Assembly (NCBI RefSeq): GCF_000154725.1
Contig: NZ_DS544873.1
Span: forward strand, 4,003,085 to 4,067,084
Source of the DNA: Kordia algicida OT-1
GTDB lineage: Bacteria; Bacteroidota; Bacteroidia; Flavobacteriales; Flavobacteriaceae
DNA length: 64,000 nt
Reading direction: 5' to 3'
Part shown: piece after piece, positions 9,444 to 18,086 of the stretch
Layout: each line of letters begins with the position of its first letter
Position numbering within the stretch: position 1 is the stretch's first letter
The notes under the pieces: model-generated
The model's database searches: none
What the model was told of the DNA's origin: nothing
What the model saw: only the letters and a program-made list of their open reading frames with translations
Position numbers and translations under genes: made by a program

Positions 9444-10226
9444 ATGAGTTACGAAAACATACTTGTAGCGCAAAATGACGGTATTGCTACGATTACGATT
9501 AACCGTCCAAAAAAGTTAAATGCATTAAACCGAGACACGATTCAAGAGTTGCACAATGCTTTTGAAAAGTTGAATGATGATGCACATACGAAAGTAATTA
9601 TCTTAACAGGAAGTGGCGAAAAAGCTTTTGTAGCGGGCGCTGATATTAGTGAATTTGCTGATTTCTCTGTGGATGAAGGTGGAAAACTAGCAGCAAAAGG
9701 ACAAGAATTACTATTCGATTTTGTACAAAACTTAGGAACGCCAGTAATTGCTGCCGTAAACGGATTTGCGCTTGGTGGCGGATTGGAATTAGCCATGGCA
9801 GCACACTTTAGAATTGCCAGCGATAATGCAAAAATGGGCTTGCCAGAAGTTTCTCTTGGTGTCATTCCCGGTTATGGCGGAACACAACGTTTGCCACAAT
9901 TAGTAGGAAAAGGAAAAGCTATGGAGATGGTGATGACTGCTGGAATGATTGGAGCTGATGAAGCACTGCAATGCGGATTGGTAAATCATGTGACTACGCA
10001 AGAAGAATTATTACCACTGGCAAACAAATTGGCAAGCAAAATCATGCGAAACTCATTAGTTGCCATTCGTGGAGCAATCAAAGCAATCAATGCAAACTAT
10101 GAAGATGGTGTGAACGGCTTTAAAACAGAAATTGAAGAATTTGGAAACTGCTTTGGAACGGAAGATTTTAAAGAAGGAACCACAGCTTTCTTAGAAAAGC
10201 GCAAAGCTGATTTCCCTGGAAAATAG
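9444..10226 (+). CDS. Enoyl-CoA hydratase/isomerase (crotonase) family protein
   Basis: The 260-aa crotonase-fold enzyme has the CoA-binding oxyanion motif AFVAGADISEF and the segment GGGLELAMAAHFRIAS. Both catalytic glutamates of true enoyl-CoA hydratases are present at Glu115 and Glu135, with the same 20-residue spacing as in the rat enzyme. It should add water across trans-2-enoyl-CoA in the cytoplasm, as in beta-oxidation or amino-acid catabolism; the physiological substrate cannot be read from sequence. It starts 6 nt after the kinase stop and is followed by a strong hairpin terminator, so it closes the operon. Confidence 0.88.
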   Translation: MSYENILVAQNDGIATITINRPKKLNALNRDTIQELHNAFEKLNDDAHTKVIILTGSGEKAFVAGADISEFADFSVDEGGKLAAKGQELLFDFVQNLGTPVIAAVNGFALGGGLELAMAAHFRIASDNAKMGLPEVSLGVIPGYGGTQRLPQLVGKGKAMEMVMTAGMIGADEALQCGLVNHVTTQEELLPLANKLASKIMRNSLVAIRGAIKAINANYEDGVNGFKTEIEEFGNCFGTEDFKEGTTAFLEKRKADFPGK

Positions 10227-10256
10227 GCTGTAAAAAATAAAAATTATACTTAAAAT

Positions 10257-10302
10257 AGTGTAGCACTCCGTTCATGTAAAAGAGCGTTTGTTACACTTTT
10301 TT
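10257..10302 (+). terminator. Rho-independent terminator after the crotonase gene
   Basis: The stem agtgtagca / tgttacact (9 bp, one G-U pair) encloses a shorter ctc/gag stem and is followed by six T residues. It ends the 4.3-10.2 kb operon. Confidence 0.7.
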
Positions 10303-10443
10303 GTTATAAAAACAATACAAAATCTGGCGTATGTAGGTATTTCTCCGTGTTTTTACGATCGATCGATGACTTTTTAGGCGAAATGTCCGATAAATAATTC
10401 AAAAACAACTATTTTTAAATCTTTGATACCAAAAACCGTTGCC

Positions 10444-11487
10444 ATGAAAAAATTATTACTAACCACTTTTTTTTGCCTGTATATATTTTGTGTACATGCA
10501 CAATGTAATATCAGTCCATTTATTCAACAGAATTATGAATTAGATGCGAAATTATTAGTTCTTCGGGAAATTTCGAATGATGACAATGATCCAGATCGTC
10601 ACAACCCGTTTCTTTCACAATCGCGCGTAGATGGTTATTTAGAAAAGCTATCGGGAATATATGAAAACCTAAATAACGAACCAGAAATTGATTCCCTTTT
10701 TAATGAGTTTCAGTTTCACGTTAATAAATTTCTAATAAGGTATAAAAGAATTCAGTTTCGAGTAGACACCAATGTGAGTTGGGTGCAAAACTTGAAAGAT
10801 ACAGGAATGACAAATGTGACTACGATTGATAATTTTTTAAATCAATATCAATTTAGTGTTCAGCAATTTACTGACATTACCTCAGGTACGCATGCAGGGA
10901 AAACTTCTTTTGTATTGAATACTGCGTTTGATGCGCTAAATGTGAAAGCTATAGAAGATGACTTCTATAACACTTCGCCTGCTGAGATAGAAATTATAAA
11001 CGGTGGTACAATGTTTGAAAACCCATGCAATTACACAGGGATTTTATATGTAATTCCTGACACTAATTCATTAGGTGATATGTATGATGTTTCTAAGTGT
11101 GATATTTATGCACCAGGCCCGAATAGTAATGGAGCTTTTACATTTGTACTCGGTGCTTTTTGTCCTGATAGTGTTGTGACACAAATGCGTTATGTTACTA
11201 TTTCTAACGATTGTAGTCAGATAAATTTTTCTCGAACCTTATCTATTGAAGAAGCCGAATTAACCAACGTTTCTATCTATCCAAATCCCGCTTCAAGTGT
11301 ATTGAACATTCAAGGAATTGCCAATATTAAAACGATAGAAGCACACAATATTCAAGGAAAGAAAGTAGCAATCTCACCGAATAACTTCACGCAAATTGAC
11401 ATAAGTAGTTTGCAAAACGGAATTTATTTCCTAAAAGTAGTTGATGACCAAAATCGTTCTGTGATTAAAAAATTTATCAAGCAGTAA
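10444..11487 (+). CDS. Secreted protein with T9SS type A sorting domain, unknown function
   Basis: From the ATG at 10444 the protein has 347 residues; an in-frame TTG 21 nt upstream would add seven residues before the signal peptide and is not favoured. The signal peptide (MKKLLLTTFFCLYIFCVHAQ) is followed by a mixed alpha/beta region of about 240 residues with several Cys residues and no recognised catalytic motif. The last 75 residues are a T9SS sorting domain (VSIYPNPASSVLN to FIKQ, with NGIYFLKV). It is probably a cell-surface or released protein. It is transcribed alone and convergent with the S46 peptidase gene. Confidence 0.8.
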   Translation: MKKLLLTTFFCLYIFCVHAQCNISPFIQQNYELDAKLLVLREISNDDNDPDRHNPFLSQSRVDGYLEKLSGIYENLNNEPEIDSLFNEFQFHVNKFLIRYKRIQFRVDTNVSWVQNLKDTGMTNVTTIDNFLNQYQFSVQQFTDITSGTHAGKTSFVLNTAFDALNVKAIEDDFYNTSPAEIEIINGGTMFENPCNYTGILYVIPDTNSLGDMYDVSKCDIYAPGPNSNGAFTFVLGAFCPDSVVTQMRYVTISNDCSQINFSRTLSIEEAELTNVSIYPNPASSVLNIQGIANIKTIEAHNIQGKKVAISPNNFTQIDISSLQNGIYFLKVVDDQNRSVIKKFIKQ

Positions 11488-11515
11488 ACTGTTCTGTAAT
11501 ATGTAAGACAACAAC

Positions 11516-11601
11516 AAAGAGGCTGTCTAGAAAGTTGAAGTTTCGTCAAACTGAACTTTATTCAGAATGACGTCTGTAATAACTTTCTAGACAGCCTCTT
11601 T
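11516..11601. repeat. Nested inverted repeat acting as bidirectional terminator, with a REP-like core
   Basis: A perfect 21-bp inverted repeat (11516-11536 and 11581-11601; core gaggctgtctagaaagtt) flanks 44 nt that contain a second palindrome: cgtca at 11544 with tgacg at 11568, and ctgaa at 11551 with ttcag at 11561. It sits between convergent genes and ends in a T-run, so it probably terminates both transcripts. The core resembles repetitive extragenic palindromes. Confidence 0.75.
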
Positions 11602-11619
11602 TAAGTTTTAAATGTTTTA

Positions 11620-13767
11620 TTACTTCTTAATAGTTAATTCGTTCACAATATTTTCTGCGCCAGAAAGTTTGTCTACTAACCACAATACATAGCGAATATC
11701 TACATTGATGGTACGTTGTAGTTTATCATCAAAAATAACATCGCCAGCCATAGCTTCGATATTTCCATCAAAAGCCAATCCGATTAATTCTCCTTTACCA
11801 TTCAATACTGGCGAACCTGAATTTCCTCCTGTGATATCATTATTTGTTAAGAAGTTTACTGGCATATATCCGTTTTTATCAGCGTACTGTCCAAAATCTT
11901 TTTTCTTGTATAAATCCAATACTTCTTTAGGAAGATCAAATTCGTCATCATTTGGCTTATACTTTGCAACCATACCTTTCATGGTTGTGTAGTTGTTAAT
12001 TTTTGCATCGTTACGAGCATCTTTCGGCAATGCAACTACCTTTCCATATGTTAAACGCAGTGTTGAATTTGCATCAGGATACTTTACAGTACTTAATTCA
12101 GAGTCGCGTAATCCCTGCACAAACCTTCGGTAGGCTTTATCATAAGCTTCTTTTGCAGTTGCAATAGCTTCTGGTTGATCTCTGTATTTTGCAATCAAAT
12201 CTGATGATAATAAAAACAACGGATCATTTTCAAGTAAAACCTTGTTAGGATATTTTAAATATGCTTCCAGACGTTCTTTAGAAGTAAAAATACTCAACTC
12301 AAACATTGCATCAATATAACTGTCAAAATCTCCATCAATATTTTCATTAATTTCTTTTACTAATGGAGGCAATTCGTATCCAGATTTTTCCACATATAAT
12401 TTTAATAAAGCTGCCAATACATCTTTTTCCAAAGGCATATATGCGTTTTTAAAAGCTTCATCAATCAATGTTTGTAGTCTAGGAAGAATTTCTTCTCGTT
12501 TAGCCTTATTTTGATCTGTATAGTATTTTAAATTTCTACCCAATCTCCATGGTGTAACAGCAAATTTGCTTCCACGTAGTATTCCAATTAAGTAATTATC
12601 ATGACGTGCTTTATCGTTTGTCAGTGCATAATAATTGTTAATATCTGTCATCACATTACCATAGGTTGCTTTATTACGTTTTTTATTTGCCCAACGATTA
12701 AATTTCTTTTCCAAAGCACGTTTTTCATCAGCAGTTCCATGTTTGGTCAAGGCATCGATCATTCCTTGTCTATTTTTCCAATAATTTGCGATTCCAGCAT
12801 AACTAGAAGCATATTTTAAATTTACATCTTCGCTTTTATCCATATGCTTTTTCATGGCATCCATGCTTGTTTTTGACGATTCAACCCAAGCAGGGTATGC
12901 ATAGTTTACATTTTGTGCAATTCCTTCAGCTGGCATCCAACGATTTGTACGACCTGGATATCCTAAAATCATAGCAAAATCATTTTCTTTTACACCACTT
13001 AAATTTACAGCTAAATGTCTCTTAGGATTCATCGGAATGTTGTCTTTTGAATACTTTGCGGCGTTTCCGCTTTTATCAGTATATACTCTAAACAATGAAA
13101 AATCTCCTGTATGACGTGGCCATTCCCAGTTATCCGTATCGCCACCAAATTTTCCAATACTTTCAGTTGGTGTTCCTACTAAACGAACATCTTCATAATC
13201 TTCATAAACAAAATAATAAAACTCATTTCCTTGAAAAAAGGAACGTACAGAAACTGTATACTTTCCGCCTTCATCATTTTCTTTTTGAATTTCAGCAATT
13301 TCTTTATTGATAGCAGCTTGTCTTTCTTTTTCTGTCATGCTATCGTTTACCTTTGCTAAAATTCGCTCACTAACATCATCCATTCTCACAAAAAAGCGTA
13401 CATATAGACTTTTTGGCTTTAGTTCTTCTTCAAAACTTTTTGCCCAAAAACCATTTTTTAAATGATTCTTTTCTTCCGTAGATAGTTCTGCAATAGCGTC
13501 ATATCCGCAATGATGGTTGGTCAATACCAAGCCTTTATTAGAAATGATACTTGCTGTACAACCTCCGTTAAATTGCACAATTGCATCTTTTAAACTATTA
13601 TTATTGATGCTGTAAATTTCTTCTGCGGTTAACTGTAACCCCATTTTTTGCATGTCTCTATGGTTTAGTCGGTCGATAAACATTAAAAACCACATGCCTT
13701 CATTGGCATTAGAACTCGTAGGCATCATAAAAATGCTTACTATCATAAATAGAAAAACTTTCTTCAT
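11620..13767 (-). CDS. S46 family serine dipeptidyl-peptidase (DPP7/DPP11-like)
   Basis: The 715-aa exported peptidase has signal peptide MKKVFLFMIVSIFMMPTSSNA. Family landmarks are the N-terminal EGMW segment, TNHHCGYD with catalytic His86, RHTGDFSLFR with the likely catalytic Asp222, and GGNSGSPV with nucleophile Ser650. S46 enzymes remove dipeptides from peptide N-termini in the periplasm. The specificity position reads FDGN with Gly668; an Arg there marks the acidic-specific DPP11 and Gly marks DPP7, so broad or hydrophobic P1 preference is inferred. A near-consensus -7 box (TATCTTTA on the minus strand, 13789-13796) lies upstream. It is divergent from the radical SAM gene. Confidence 0.92.
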   Translation of the reverse strand: MKKVFLFMIVSIFMMPTSSNANEGMWFLMFIDRLNHRDMQKMGLQLTAEEIYSINNNSLKDAIVQFNGGCTASIISNKGLVLTNHHCGYDAIAELSTEEKNHLKNGFWAKSFEEELKPKSLYVRFFVRMDDVSERILAKVNDSMTEKERQAAINKEIAEIQKENDEGGKYTVSVRSFFQGNEFYYFVYEDYEDVRLVGTPTESIGKFGGDTDNWEWPRHTGDFSLFRVYTDKSGNAAKYSKDNIPMNPKRHLAVNLSGVKENDFAMILGYPGRTNRWMPAEGIAQNVNYAYPAWVESSKTSMDAMKKHMDKSEDVNLKYASSYAGIANYWKNRQGMIDALTKHGTADEKRALEKKFNRWANKKRNKATYGNVMTDINNYYALTNDKARHDNYLIGILRGSKFAVTPWRLGRNLKYYTDQNKAKREEILPRLQTLIDEAFKNAYMPLEKDVLAALLKLYVEKSGYELPPLVKEINENIDGDFDSYIDAMFELSIFTSKERLEAYLKYPNKVLLENDPLFLLSSDLIAKYRDQPEAIATAKEAYDKAYRRFVQGLRDSELSTVKYPDANSTLRLTYGKVVALPKDARNDAKINNYTTMKGMVAKYKPNDDEFDLPKEVLDLYKKKDFGQYADKNGYMPVNFLTNNDITGGNSGSPVLNGKGELIGLAFDGNIEAMAGDVIFDDKLQRTINVDIRYVLWLVDKLSGAENIVNELTIKK

Positions 13768-14002
13768 AAATTATATTTTTTTAAAGGCTAAAGATATTAA
13801 AAAAAGCAAGAAAAAAACGTTAATGCAACCGAGTATCTTTAAGCTTTGTTAAGTTAAAAACATATTCAATCACCAAATTCATCATAGGTAAAGTATTAAT
13901 AACACCATACAATTTTGATTCCCGTAGTTGCACTAAAATGCACCTTCATTTTCCTGTTTTCGCTTTCGCGGAATGTATTTTTGATGTACTAAATGAGGAG
14001 TT

Positions 14003-15076
14003 TTGGAACATTCATCAAAAATCAAAGGTAGAGGCGCGCAAAAAAATGTACACAATCGTTTTTTGCAAGATGCACATGAAGTACGTTCTGATTTTTTAGA
14101 ATACTGCCACAAAGAAGGCGAAGAAGCTGATACGAACAAAACGAAATACATTAACGTATTTCCAAAAACCATCGTAAACAAAGTAAAAAGTCCCGATGTT
14201 GGTATGGAATACTCACTAAATCCGTATCAAGGTTGTGAACACGGTTGTATTTATTGCTACGCTAGAAACAGTCATGAGTTTTGGGGATTTAGCGCAGGAC
14301 TAGACTTTGAACGAAAAATACTTGTCAAACAAAATGCAGCGCAATTGCTAGAAGCAACACTCAAAAAGAAAAGTTGGCAAGCATGTCCCATTGTACTTTC
14401 TGGAAATACCGATTGTTATCAACCTGCTGAAAAAAAACTGCAAATTACCAGAAGTCTTTTAAAAATATTCCTAAAGTACAAACATCCTGTAGCAATTATT
14501 ACCAAAAACTCATTAATACTTCGCGATTTAGACCTTCTTAAAGAACTCGCAAAATACAACCTAATTGGCGTAAATATCTCCATAACGTCTTTGTCGGAAG
14601 AAACACGTCGCGCAGTAGAACCAAGAACAGCAACCATCAAAAAACGATTAGAAACGGTAAAAACACTTGCTGAAAACGGAATTCCTGTCAATGTGATGTT
14701 GGCTCCAATCATTCCATCCATAAACAGTCATGAAATTCTTCCATTAGCAAAAAAAGTTTCTGAATTGGGCGCAACTTCCATTGCGTTTACCATTGTTCGT
14801 TTGAATGGCGCTATTGGCGAAATATTTACAGATTGGATTCAAAAAACCATGCCAGATAAAGCAACGAAAGTATTGAACCAAATAGAAAGTTGTCACGGCG
14901 GAACCTTAAACTATAGTCGATACGGACATCGAATGCGTGGCGAAGGTAAAATCGCAGAACAAATACGCAACTTAATTCAATTGGCTCGCTTAAAATATTT
15001 TAAAAATAAAAAAATGCCAAAACTCAATACCACACTTCACGAACAGTACAAAAATGGGCAATATTCACTGTTTTAA
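14003..15076 (+). CDS. PA0069-type radical SAM protein
   Basis: The 357-aa protein has the radical SAM cluster motif in the form CEHGCIYCYAR (CxxxCxxC) preceded by SLNPYQG, typical of the PA0069/Rv2578c family and related to spore photoproduct lyase-like enzymes. The N-terminal KGRGAQKNVHNRF is also family-typical. It must be translated from TTG at 14003, because an in-frame stop lies at 13994 and the next Met is beyond the conserved N-terminus. A GAGGAG sequence ends only 2 nt before this TTG, closer than a usual Shine-Dalgarno. The family is presumed to act on nucleic acids or DNA repair, but no reaction is established. Start choice is moderately sure; family is sure. Confidence 0.87.
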   Translation: MEHSSKIKGRGAQKNVHNRFLQDAHEVRSDFLEYCHKEGEEADTNKTKYINVFPKTIVNKVKSPDVGMEYSLNPYQGCEHGCIYCYARNSHEFWGFSAGLDFERKILVKQNAAQLLEATLKKKSWQACPIVLSGNTDCYQPAEKKLQITRSLLKIFLKYKHPVAIITKNSLILRDLDLLKELAKYNLIGVNISITSLSEETRRAVEPRTATIKKRLETVKTLAENGIPVNVMLAPIIPSINSHEILPLAKKVSELGATSIAFTIVRLNGAIGEIFTDWIQKTMPDKATKVLNQIESCHGGTLNYSRYGHRMRGEGKIAEQIRNLIQLARLKYFKNKKMPKLNTTLHEQYKNGQYSLF

Positions 15077-15202
15077 TGACGCTTACGAAATATATATGAC
15101 GCTTATTAACTATCTAAAGCATTGCATTCATCTATACTATATATTTAAAAAAGTTCATCAACAATGATGATTAAAATGAAGTATAATTATAACCAAATTA
15201 CA

Positions 15203-15634
15203 ATGAAAAAAGTACTACTATATGTCTCTACTTTGCTCTTTTTATCCTGTATTTGTGACGATGAAGGTGCAACAATTGCCAACGAAACAGGTTTACAATT
15301 TAATCTTAATGGAATACATTATTTCTTAACAGATTACACCGTTATGTTAAATCCTGAAGATGCTAACGATCGTATGATTGAAGCAACATTTGACAACGAC
15401 ACCAAAACGCTTTTATTCTTTGTCATGGTAGAAGAAACCAATCAAATAGATGAATTTATACTCATTGAAAATGGTGTGCAATACAGTTCCGATCCTACGT
15501 ATGGCGATAGGGAAACATCGATTACAACACATACAGATTCTACAATGGAAGGAACTTTTAGAGTGACCATAAAAGATAGAAGAGATCTGCCAATTTTTAC
15601 ATTTACCAACGGCGTAATTGACATTAAGTTTTAA
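15203..15634 (+). CDS. Small lipoprotein, unknown function
   Basis: From the ATG at 15203 (MKKVLLYVSTLLFLSCICDD) the protein has 143 residues with a lipobox LFLSC, so it is a predicted lipoprotein. An upstream ATG at 15164 would put 13 extra residues before the signal peptide and is less likely. The mature part is a beta-rich acidic domain of about 120 residues (FDNDTKTLLFFVMVEE, GTFRVTIKDRRDLPIF) with no recognised motif. It is monocistronic, 126 nt after the radical SAM gene, and convergent with the next gene across a hairpin. Confidence 0.68.
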   Translation: MKKVLLYVSTLLFLSCICDDEGATIANETGLQFNLNGIHYFLTDYTVMLNPEDANDRMIEATFDNDTKTLLFFVMVEETNQIDEFILIENGVQYSSDPTYGDRETSITTHTDSTMEGTFRVTIKDRRDLPIFTFTNGVIDIKF

Positions 15635-15649
15635 CTATATACATTAAAA

Positions 15650-15682
15650 AAAGCGCGGCACTTTTGGAGGTTGCCACGCTTT
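15650..15682. terminator. Hairpin terminator between convergent genes
   Basis: An 11-bp stem (aaagcgcggca / tgccacgcttt, one mismatch) with an 11-nt loop lies between convergent genes. The A-run on the left provides a U-tract for the minus-strand transcript. Confidence 0.65.
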
Positions 15683-15713
15683 CACCTAATTAATAATTGA
15701 ATAGAATATTAGC

Positions 15714-16310
15714 CTAAAATTTAATTTTCTCAGTAAACGATCGTCCTTGAGTTTCAAATACAATGATGTATTCTCCTTTTTTCTCTTTAGAAAGCTCGTA
15801 AATACGTTCAATAATCTTCGTATCTTCAATTTCTTCAGAAAGAATCATTGAAGAATTATAATTATAAGACCCACGATAAAACATTGATATCTTTAAAGGT
15901 TGCGCATCTAGCGAAAGTCGCGAAATAAACAAATGATTATCATCAACTCGTACAGTAGGTTTGTAAATAATTGACTCCTTTTCCTTGTCAAAAAGGACTG
16001 TATTTGATGTTACTTTAAACGGAATCGTAAGAATCTCAACATCTTTATCAAGTTCGAAAAAATAATCTCCATCAGGCAAAGCAGTCAAGTCAAAACCTTT
16101 TTTATACGTTCCGTTTTGTTGTATAGATTCTCTGTAAAGCACCAATAAATTTGTGTCTTTAATAATCAGTTCGTGTCCTTTCTTTACGTTATTTAACGTT
16201 AGCATAGTATTTGTCTTTGTCGTTTCAACAGAAAACATATTGTTTGCGTAGCTCATTACACTAATTGTCATCATTAGTATAACTACAATCTTGTTCATTC
16301 TTTTTTTCAT
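15714..16310 (-). CDS. Secreted protein, unknown function (DUF3244-like beta sandwich possible)
   Basis: From the ATG at 16310 the product is 198 aa; a longer reading to 16340 would start upstream of the signal peptide and leave almost no leader after the promoter at 16338-16371. The signal peptide (MNKIVVILMMTISVMSYANN) is followed by alternating beta strands (GHELIIKDTNLLVLY, FDLTALPDGDYFFEL) like those of small periplasmic Ig-like domains, and a C-terminal GEYIIVFETQGRSF strand pair resembling sorting-domain folds without being a T9SS tail. Function is unknown. It is divergent from the AraC regulator, which may control it. Confidence 0.65.
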   Translation of the reverse strand: MKKRMNKIVVILMMTISVMSYANNMFSVETTKTNTMLTLNNVKKGHELIIKDTNLLVLYRESIQQNGTYKKGFDLTALPDGDYFFELDKDVEILTIPFKVTSNTVLFDKEKESIIYKPTVRVDDNHLFISRLSLDAQPLKISMFYRGSYNYNSSMILSEEIEDTKIIERIYELSKEKKGEYIIVFETQGRSFTEKIKF

Positions 16311-16337
16311 GACTTTTAGTTTTAAATAATTACAGTA

Positions 16338-16371
16338 CAAATCTACATCTGATCGCGTGTTAAAAAAACAA
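16338..16371 (-). promoter_or_regulatory. Bacteroidota-type promoter for the secreted protein gene
   Basis: On the minus strand a -7 element TAGATTTG (16338-16345) is preceded by TTG (16369-16371) at a 23-nt spacing. The -7 element lies 27 nt upstream of the chosen ATG at 16310 and supports that start. Confidence 0.6.
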
Positions 16372-16486
16372 CTATTTTGGCTGTTTTATGTGTTATTTTA
16401 ACCGTTAAATAATTGTAATCTTTTTTACAAGTTAAAATAGTATACAATTAGGGTAAATGAACATATAATTTAATTAAGATTAATAG

Positions 16487-16494
16487 TAAATTTG
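16487..16494 (+). promoter_or_regulatory. -7 element (TAAATTTG) of the AraC regulator gene
   Basis: TAAATTTG matches TAnnTTTG and lies 16 nt before the GTG start, implying a very short leader. No clear -33 TTTG is visible. Confidence 0.45.
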
Positions 16495-16510
16495 TAGTAA
16501 AGCATTTATC

Positions 16511-17380
16511 GTGATTACAAAACCAACGTATGAAAAAATAACGCCTGAATTTGGAAATTCTATTCTAGTCGCGCAGAATACGAAAAAACGCAAGCGTGGC
16601 TTGGCATTTTGGCATTTTCACCCTGAAGTAGAATTGGTGTATGTCAATAAAGGAAACGGAAAGTGTCATATAGGAAATCATTTGTCATACTTCAATAACA
16701 GTCAGTTAATATTGATTGGATCAAACTTGCCTCACAATGGTTTTGCAGATCGATTAACATCCAAAGGAAAAGAAACGCTTATTCAGTTTAAAACTGATAT
16801 TTTAGGAAAAGAATTTTACAATCTGCCCGAAATGCAACACATTTCACTCTTGCTTGAAAAAGCAAAAAAGGGAATTCGGTTTAAACCTGAAACAAAAAAA
16901 CTGGTTGGACCAAAAATTGAAAAACTACCCAAATATGATGGCTTTAAAAGAGTTATAAAACTTCTTGAAATTCTAAACATGCTCGCGTTGGCAGAAGATT
17001 ATGAATTGCTAAACGTTGACGGATTTGCCTTTGAAACACAACCACAAGACAGCGTGAAAATTGATACTATTTTTAAATATATTAACAACAATTTCCAAAG
17101 ACACATTACACTCGATGAAATTGCGGATGAAGTAAACATGACAGTTCCTGCGTTTTGTAGGTATTTCAAAAAAATTACGGGAAAAACATTTACCAAATTG
17201 GTCAATGAATATCGTGTGGTATACGCAACAAAACTCCTTTTGGAAAGTCAAAGTAGCATTACAGATATTTGCTACGAAAGTGGTTTCAACAACTTTTCAC
17301 ATTTTAACAAACTATTCAAAGAAATTACAGGAAAAAGTGCGTCCAAATACAGAAGTGAAATGAAATTAATGATTCAATAA
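16511..17380 (+). CDS. AraC family transcriptional regulator with cupin sensor
   Basis: The 289-aa regulator starts at GTG (16511). The N-terminal half is a cupin-like ligand pocket (WHFHPEVELVYVNKGNGKCHIG). The C-terminal 100 residues are the double helix-turn-helix of the AraC family, ending FNNFSHFNKLFKEITGKSASKYR. It should bind DNA as a dimer in response to a small molecule, often a sugar or catabolic cue. It is divergent from the secreted-protein gene (200 nt apart), the most obvious target. An in-frame stop at 16487 excludes a much longer N-terminus. Confidence 0.88.
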   Translation: MITKPTYEKITPEFGNSILVAQNTKKRKRGLAFWHFHPEVELVYVNKGNGKCHIGNHLSYFNNSQLILIGSNLPHNGFADRLTSKGKETLIQFKTDILGKEFYNLPEMQHISLLLEKAKKGIRFKPETKKLVGPKIEKLPKYDGFKRVIKLLEILNMLALAEDYELLNVDGFAFETQPQDSVKIDTIFKYINNNFQRHITLDEIADEVNMTVPAFCRYFKKITGKTFTKLVNEYRVVYATKLLLESQSSITDICYESGFNNFSHFNKLFKEITGKSASKYRSEMKLMIQ

Positions 17381-17392
17381 AAAAAGATAAAT

Positions 17393-17410
17393 TCTAACAA
17401 CTCTAACAAC
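17393..17410. repeat. Short 9-bp tandem repeat
   Basis: tctaacaac occurs twice in tandem and is followed by degenerate copies (tctaagtaag, tctaaaacc) in the gap between the convergent AraC and HD-hydrolase genes. No hairpin terminator is apparent here. Confidence 0.6.
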
Positions 17411-17428
17411 TCTAAGTAAGTCTAAAAC

Positions 17429-18082
17429 CTAAATTTCCCCATTCCATTCCGCAAAAAACTGTTCCAAAAACGTTTCCATAAATTTGTGACGTTTTGCTGC
17501 AATTCGCCTTCCAGTGTTAGTGTTCATTTTATCTTTTAGCAACAACAATTTTTCGTAGAAATGATTTATTGTAGGTGCGGTAGATTTTTTATATTCTTCT
17601 TTCGTCATATTCAGCTTTGGCACAATCGCCGGATCATACAATTTATGATTTTTAAAACCACCATAATTAAATGTACGTGCTATTCCAATGGCGCCAATCG
17701 CGTCCAAACGATCTGCATCTTGAATTACGTTAAGCTCAGGTGACGTAAACGGTTGCTCAAAGTTTCCGCCTTTAAAAGAAATATTTGTAATAATCTGTTC
17801 AACATGCACAATGACATCTTCTGCCACAGCGATACTTTCCAAAAAATCACGTGCTACTTTTGGTCCAACAGTTTCATCGCCGTAGTGAAATTTCGCATCG
17901 GCAATATCGTGTAAAAGCGCGCCCAAACTCACAACAAATTCATCTACAGTTTCTTCTTTGGCAATCAATAAGGCATTTTTATACACACGTTCAATATGAA
18001 ACCAATCGTGTCCACCTTCGGCATGTTGCAAAGTTTCTTGAACAAAAGCAATGGTTTGTGCTATGATATTTTCTTTATGCAT
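17429..18082 (-). CDS. HD domain phosphohydrolase (YedJ/YpgQ-like)
   Basis: From the ATG at 18082 the protein has 217 residues; five further upstream residues would overlap the plsC stop. It has the HD-superfamily layout: HDWFHIERV, LLHDIAD (the HD dyad) and QDADRLDAIGAIGIART, matching YedJ/YpgQ-type metal-dependent phosphohydrolases, some of which act as nucleotide pyrophosphatases. It is probably cytoplasmic. It starts 4 nt after the plsC stop, so the two genes are likely cotranscribed, but no biochemical link between them is evident. Confidence 0.83.
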   Translation of the reverse strand: MHKENIIAQTIAFVQETLQHAEGGHDWFHIERVYKNALLIAKEETVDEFVVSLGALLHDIADAKFHYGDETVGPKVARDFLESIAVAEDVIVHVEQIITNISFKGGNFEQPFTSPELNVIQDADRLDAIGAIGIARTFNYGGFKNHKLYDPAIVPKLNMTKEEYKKSTAPTINHFYEKLLLLKDKMNTNTGRRIAAKRHKFMETFLEQFFAEWNGEI

Positions 18083-18086
18083 ACAA

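Noticed and set aside
10349-10361. cgatcgatcgatg palindrome as an operator
   Set aside because: It is a simple gatc repeat in an intergenic region with no promoter alignment to support regulation.
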